Assembly (NCBI GenBank): GCA_963853835.1
Contig: OY970820.1
Location: forward strand, 46,474,907 to 46,538,906
Direction of reading: 5' to 3'
Origin: Calendula officinalis
Lineage: Eukaryota; Streptophyta; Magnoliopsida; Asterales; Asteraceae
Length of the DNA: 64,000 bases
The notes under the pieces are model-generated. The model searched no databases, was not told where the DNA came from, and saw only the letters and a program-made list of their open reading frames with translations. A program made the position numbers and the translations under genes. Of the stretch, positions 60,405 through 64,000 are shown in pieces; within the stretch, counting starts at the first letter, position 1; each line of letters begins with the position of its first letter.

Positions 60405-60685
60405 AATATTATCTATTAAGTTAATTTGATTTTGATTGTTCCTAATAATCCATTATTAAGCGGTCGACGAAGACATTTAGAAAAAAAGAAAAATTAGATA
60501 GTTAAAATGGCTTATTGGATTTACGAAATACAAAACCAACTAACGGCTCAACACCCCATATGCCGATATATATTAAACAATTTTCCCCAATCTTTTATTA
60601 GCCCTAGTCGATTACGTGGCAGCCGCCGTCCATCTCACACTCCGTCGTTGATTTTGAATTCTCCGGCAAGGCAAAAGAACTCTTA

Positions 60686-61207
60686 GGCCTCTCCCAACCC
60701 TTACACATCACTAAACCCATCACTAGCGCCACGTCATCACATCCTTACTGACCCGCTACTGACACGTTCGTGCCAACCCTACACATCACTAACCCATCAC
60801 TAAACCCATCCTTTCCACATCATCATTTTTAATTAAAATTTTAAAAATAAAAATTATAAATTTTTTGAAAAAAAAAAAGTAGTATATTATTCTTATAAAA
60901 TAAATATATATAAAAAAAATTAAAATTAAAAAAAAAATGAAAAGAAAACAGAGAATAAAGAGATTTTAAATTAAAAAATGCAAAATGTACAAATTTATAT
61001 GCACAATGTACAACTCCAAAACTCTCTCTCTCTTCCTTCCCCTTCCTCTCTCCCCCTCTCTTCTTCCTCTGCACCCACGACGGCCATCAACACCCCGTCC
61101 TCACTACGACGAATTCTTCACGACGCCCCCCACGACGGCTCGGTGCCAACGCCGTCGTGGGTCGACGGCCCTCGACGCCCTCGCTGACGTGCCCGTTGGC
61201 ACAGGTC
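60686..61207. mobile_element. PIF/Harbinger-like MITE, 522 bp
   Basis: Inserted in copy 2 only. The trinucleotide TTA flanks both ends (60683-60685, 61208-61210). The ends GGCCTCTCCCAAC and, from the right, GACCTGTGCCAAC match at 10/13. The interior has an A/T-rich part and a CT-rich part followed by a CG-rich part; the ORFs crossing it are compositional. Confidence 0.75.
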
Positions 61208-62260
61208 TTAGCAGGTAATTTATCTTCCGCTTGCTTTACCGGTCGATCACCATGTGAAATTAGTATATTTCCATTTTCTCTTATTGATGTTGCATCTCGT
61301 TTTTGGTTCAGATTTACAATTAATGAAATATATAATGTTGAATTTTGCTTTAAACTTACAGATTTTTGACAAAAATTTTCTTTAAGTTATGTTAAAAAGG
61401 TTAATACTATAAGAAAATTGAATGATATATTATCTTGCTTAATAAAAGCAGTTAGATACGACTATAGTGATTTCATTTTAATCCAAGTATTTTATAAAGT
61501 AATCGCTGTACATGTTTAATTAACAGGTTGGTGACTCAACGAAGGCCTTTGATGTCTTTATATTTTAATTATCATTACTCCTTGGGATACTATTACGACT
61601 TGTTTCTCAGCTTTAAATTCTAAAATACATTTTATTATATCGAATTCGAATATCAAGAAATTCAAGAGGGCAAACGGGATATGACGTCATGCTCCTTTCT
61701 TGATGGGTTTGGTTGTTTCTCGGTATGTTTTTCATTCTGCTTATTATCATAGATATAATATTTAGGACACAAGTTCATTTAATCTGATTATTACTATTTT
61801 TAGTTTAATTTAACTTCCAGCAAATAGTTTATTGTGCTTCAATTTTTTTTTCTAGTAGATACATTCGTGTAGATGGGGCATTGTAACATTTCAGCCCTTT
61901 TTGAAAGAAAATTAAATCCTAATTAACTACGTGGTGGTATCCTGATCTTGTTCTTTTGTGGTATTGTGTTTAAATATTATTGTATAGATTATTGTTAGTC
62001 ACAATTAAGATGTGGAGATTAAACCATAAGACTATATATTGAGTATAATTAAAAATTCCAAACCTCCATTGAATGAATTTTGATTAGTAGTAAACTAAGG
62101 AGGCTTAGGGTTTAGTTTAGTGCAAGTTGAATACCGAATTGCAGCAATATACGTTTACAAATTTTACATAAAACTTGGTACATTTATTTTTGAGATATTT
62201 TAATACAATTGCTCTTACTTCATCAGGTTTTATAATATCTAAAACTATTATGCAACTTTT

Positions 62261-63190
62261 AGTCGTATTAAAATTGCAGCAATTTTCTTTAATCAAAATT
62301 TATGAAAACAAATTGCTTATGTTTAGTCATATTTGATGAAGTAAGAGATTTATACATTTGAATTTAACCGTATATTATATCTCATTCGTGTGCAAAGAAA
62401 CCATAGATCACGATAATGAACTTCCCTTTCAACCCTGCAACTTCCTAAACCCATAATCATAAATTTGTCAACTAAATCTCCGAAATCTTTTACATTGTTT
62501 GATTTTGCATATAATCAAACGTGAAATCTCTTTGATTATATAACTACGTTCGATTCTTTGCGTTGAATTAGGGTTTTTATCGACGCCAGGTGATGTGTTC
62601 AATCTAGTTATAAATTAAATGTCATAAATACGCCTATTCTAGATTACCACACTCGTAGGCAAGCATGACCTAATCGCGGGCAATATAGGTAAGTATTTTC
62701 GGGTATTCGTCTCCACAGGGAACAATTAAGCTGATTATGCAATATAAAACTAATAACTTAATCTAAACAAGTATTTAAAAGTAGTTTTCATTTTTGGAGT
62801 TTTTAACTAATAAATTAATTAAAATAAATATAATTTTAAAATTGGACAAATTACATTAGAATTAAATGGAACAGATTTTAATATTGATAAGAATATTCAC
62901 TATGATTCGAATTCGTCTAGGTCTTGGTTTGGTTGTTAAGTACTGATTTAATCAATGTTCTAGAAGTTAAAGATCTAGATTTCTCTCAAATCCCTAGAAT
63001 GTCCCTAATATGGTTCCTAGGAGTTTCTTCTCTCAAGAACCATATTAAAGACACAATTTCCTGTAATTAATTAATTATATTTTTATTTAAACTAATTACG
63101 CGTCTTTTACCTTATTATGTTATCTGCAATAAATACGTGACGCTTTGACTGCGTATTAATTATTGGATCTTTATTAATTAATAATTAATT
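62261..63190. other. Intergenic region with an unclassified repeat-like motif
   Basis: No ORF. The segment around 62640-62730 (cgcgggcaatataggtaagt, then cgtctccacagggaac) resembles a motif common in plant repeats ('...gtatcgtatccacaggga'). I recall the motif but not its family. Confidence 0.3.
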
Positions 63191-63194
63191 CTAG

Positions 63195-63342
63195 GTGGTA
63201 CTAGAGGTGGGCCAGTGATGAATCCGGCCCCAGCTACTCTTAGGATTACTGAGGGAGCGCAGACCAGGGCTCGAGGGTGAGCCTATTTGATGATTGGTGA
63301 GGAGGCAAAGAGTGCTCCTAATGCTGTTGCTGGTGAATATTT
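63195..63342 (+). pseudogene. Ty3/gypsy gag-protease junction relic
   Basis: Plus-strand frame reads GGPVMNPAPATLR, then QTRARG-stop-AYLMIGEEAKSAPNAVAG. The last part matches the linker after the gypsy zinc knuckle (compare QLTREEAKEAHNVVSG in the full element). Isolated and stop-interrupted. Confidence 0.55.
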
Positions 63343-64000
63343 TTACCTTATGAGTTATATTTCTGAGTAAAATGAGTTATATTTTTGAGTAAAATGCATG
63401 AGTTACTTATTGTTTGGATTAATGAGTTATTAAAGCATTATTTATTATTTATATGACACTTTGTTGTATTTGCATATTTATTTAGTTAAGTTGATGTATT
63501 ACATTTGTGTTTTGTAATAATTTATTTCGATGTCGACACAGATTTGTTACGTAGACAAGTGCAAATGTGAAGGGTTATCAGTGTCAACAAGGCGACCACC
63601 GATGTCAGTTTGGAATTCAGAGATGTTGAGTCAGCGTGGAATGATAGAGCTTAGCAATGGTGGTTTTGGGATGGGTGAGGTTGATGACAGAATGGTTGAA
63701 GATGGTGGGGAGCTAATTCCACACGATAAAGAGGTTATGGTTGTTTTTAGTTTATTTGTATTACATCCTAGTTATAATAAAAAGGATATTTATTTTAAAT
63801 CACCTTTTTCAGGGGTGTATATGGAACCTTAACGCATACATCAAAGATGCAGCTATGTGTTGTAAAGTTTGAAAAAATGTAAAAATGGATGGGTTAAAGT
63901 TTAACCGTTAAACGCAAAAAAGGACTGTTTTTTCCCGAGGGCCGTTAACTGTTTTAATGGTAAGAGGGTGCGGTACGGTGGCGAGAGGGGGTGGGCGCCG
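63343..64000 (+). other. Unassigned right end of the window
   Basis: Holds one 100-codon open frame (63530-63832) containing RRPPMSVWNSEMLSQRGMIE and a Gly/Asp-rich part. It has no recognised family and could be an exon of a mobile-element gene. Otherwise non-coding. Confidence 0.3.

Larger units (their letters stand above)
57735..62260 (+). repeat. Segmental duplication, copy 2
   Basis: Collinear with 20880-25977 plus 47334-47494 (see copy 1). It lacks the Stowaway MITEs, the hAT element and both MULEs. Its own private insertions are an LTR piece (58376-59142), a SINE, a LINE fragment and a Harbinger-like MITE. Confidence 0.85.

Noticed and set aside
60978..61218. Overlapping Ser/Pro-rich open frames
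   Set aside because: They lie in the CT-rich body of a Harbinger-like MITE and run across its end; not a gene.
1..64000. tRNA, rRNA or conserved structured RNA genes
   Set aside because: None found by reading; the only tRNA-like stretch is the SINE head at 59365-59450.

Overview
This is plant nuclear DNA: AT-rich, with plant GT-AG introns and dense LTR retrotransposon, MULE, hAT, Helitron, LINE and SINE debris. The SIRE-like copia element with an extra ORF after pol, and the ULP1-like/FAR1-like MULE genes, look most like composite (Asteraceae) genomes. That assignment is from memory of those families and was not searched.

Only one ordinary host gene is clearly complete: a 16-exon kelch-repeat gene on the + strand (14528-21564). 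Every exon phase closes, giving 657 codons. Its introns carry several MITEs, one nested in another, and a degenerate tandem repeat.

Left of it (1-13156) lie the 3' part of a Ty1/copia SIRE-type element (pol, spacer, broken env-position ORF, 3' LTR), a GAAC-rich repeat, gypsy and LINE relics, and a complete 2.29-kb non-autonomous LTR element with a 5-bp target duplication. The copia element and the small element share clusters of the short motif TACTACTGRT.

Right of it (20880-62260) is a duplicated host segment. Copy 1 (about 20880-25977, resuming at 47334-47494) and copy 2 (about 57735-62260) share the last two kelch exons, a hAT MITE and about 2 kb of downstream sequence. Copy 1 later took in two Stowaway-like or hAT insertions and two related MULEs. 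MULE A (25978-47324) has a ULP1-protease-like gene on + and a FAR1-type transposase gene on -, and is split by Helitron pieces and an 8.3-kb Ty3/gypsy chromovirus. MULE B (from 47495) keeps a ULP1-like gene that stops before its catalytic exons and runs into an RPA-like fragment. Two gypsy solo LTRs follow.

The most striking unexplained signal is the palindrome TCACATGTGA, usually as AATCACATGTGATT. I counted roughly 45-50 exact copies by eye, confined to introns and non-coding parts of the two MULEs and absent from the elements inserted into them and from the host flanks. Almost every coding unit except the kelch gene and a core-deleted hAT transposase ORF is broken.
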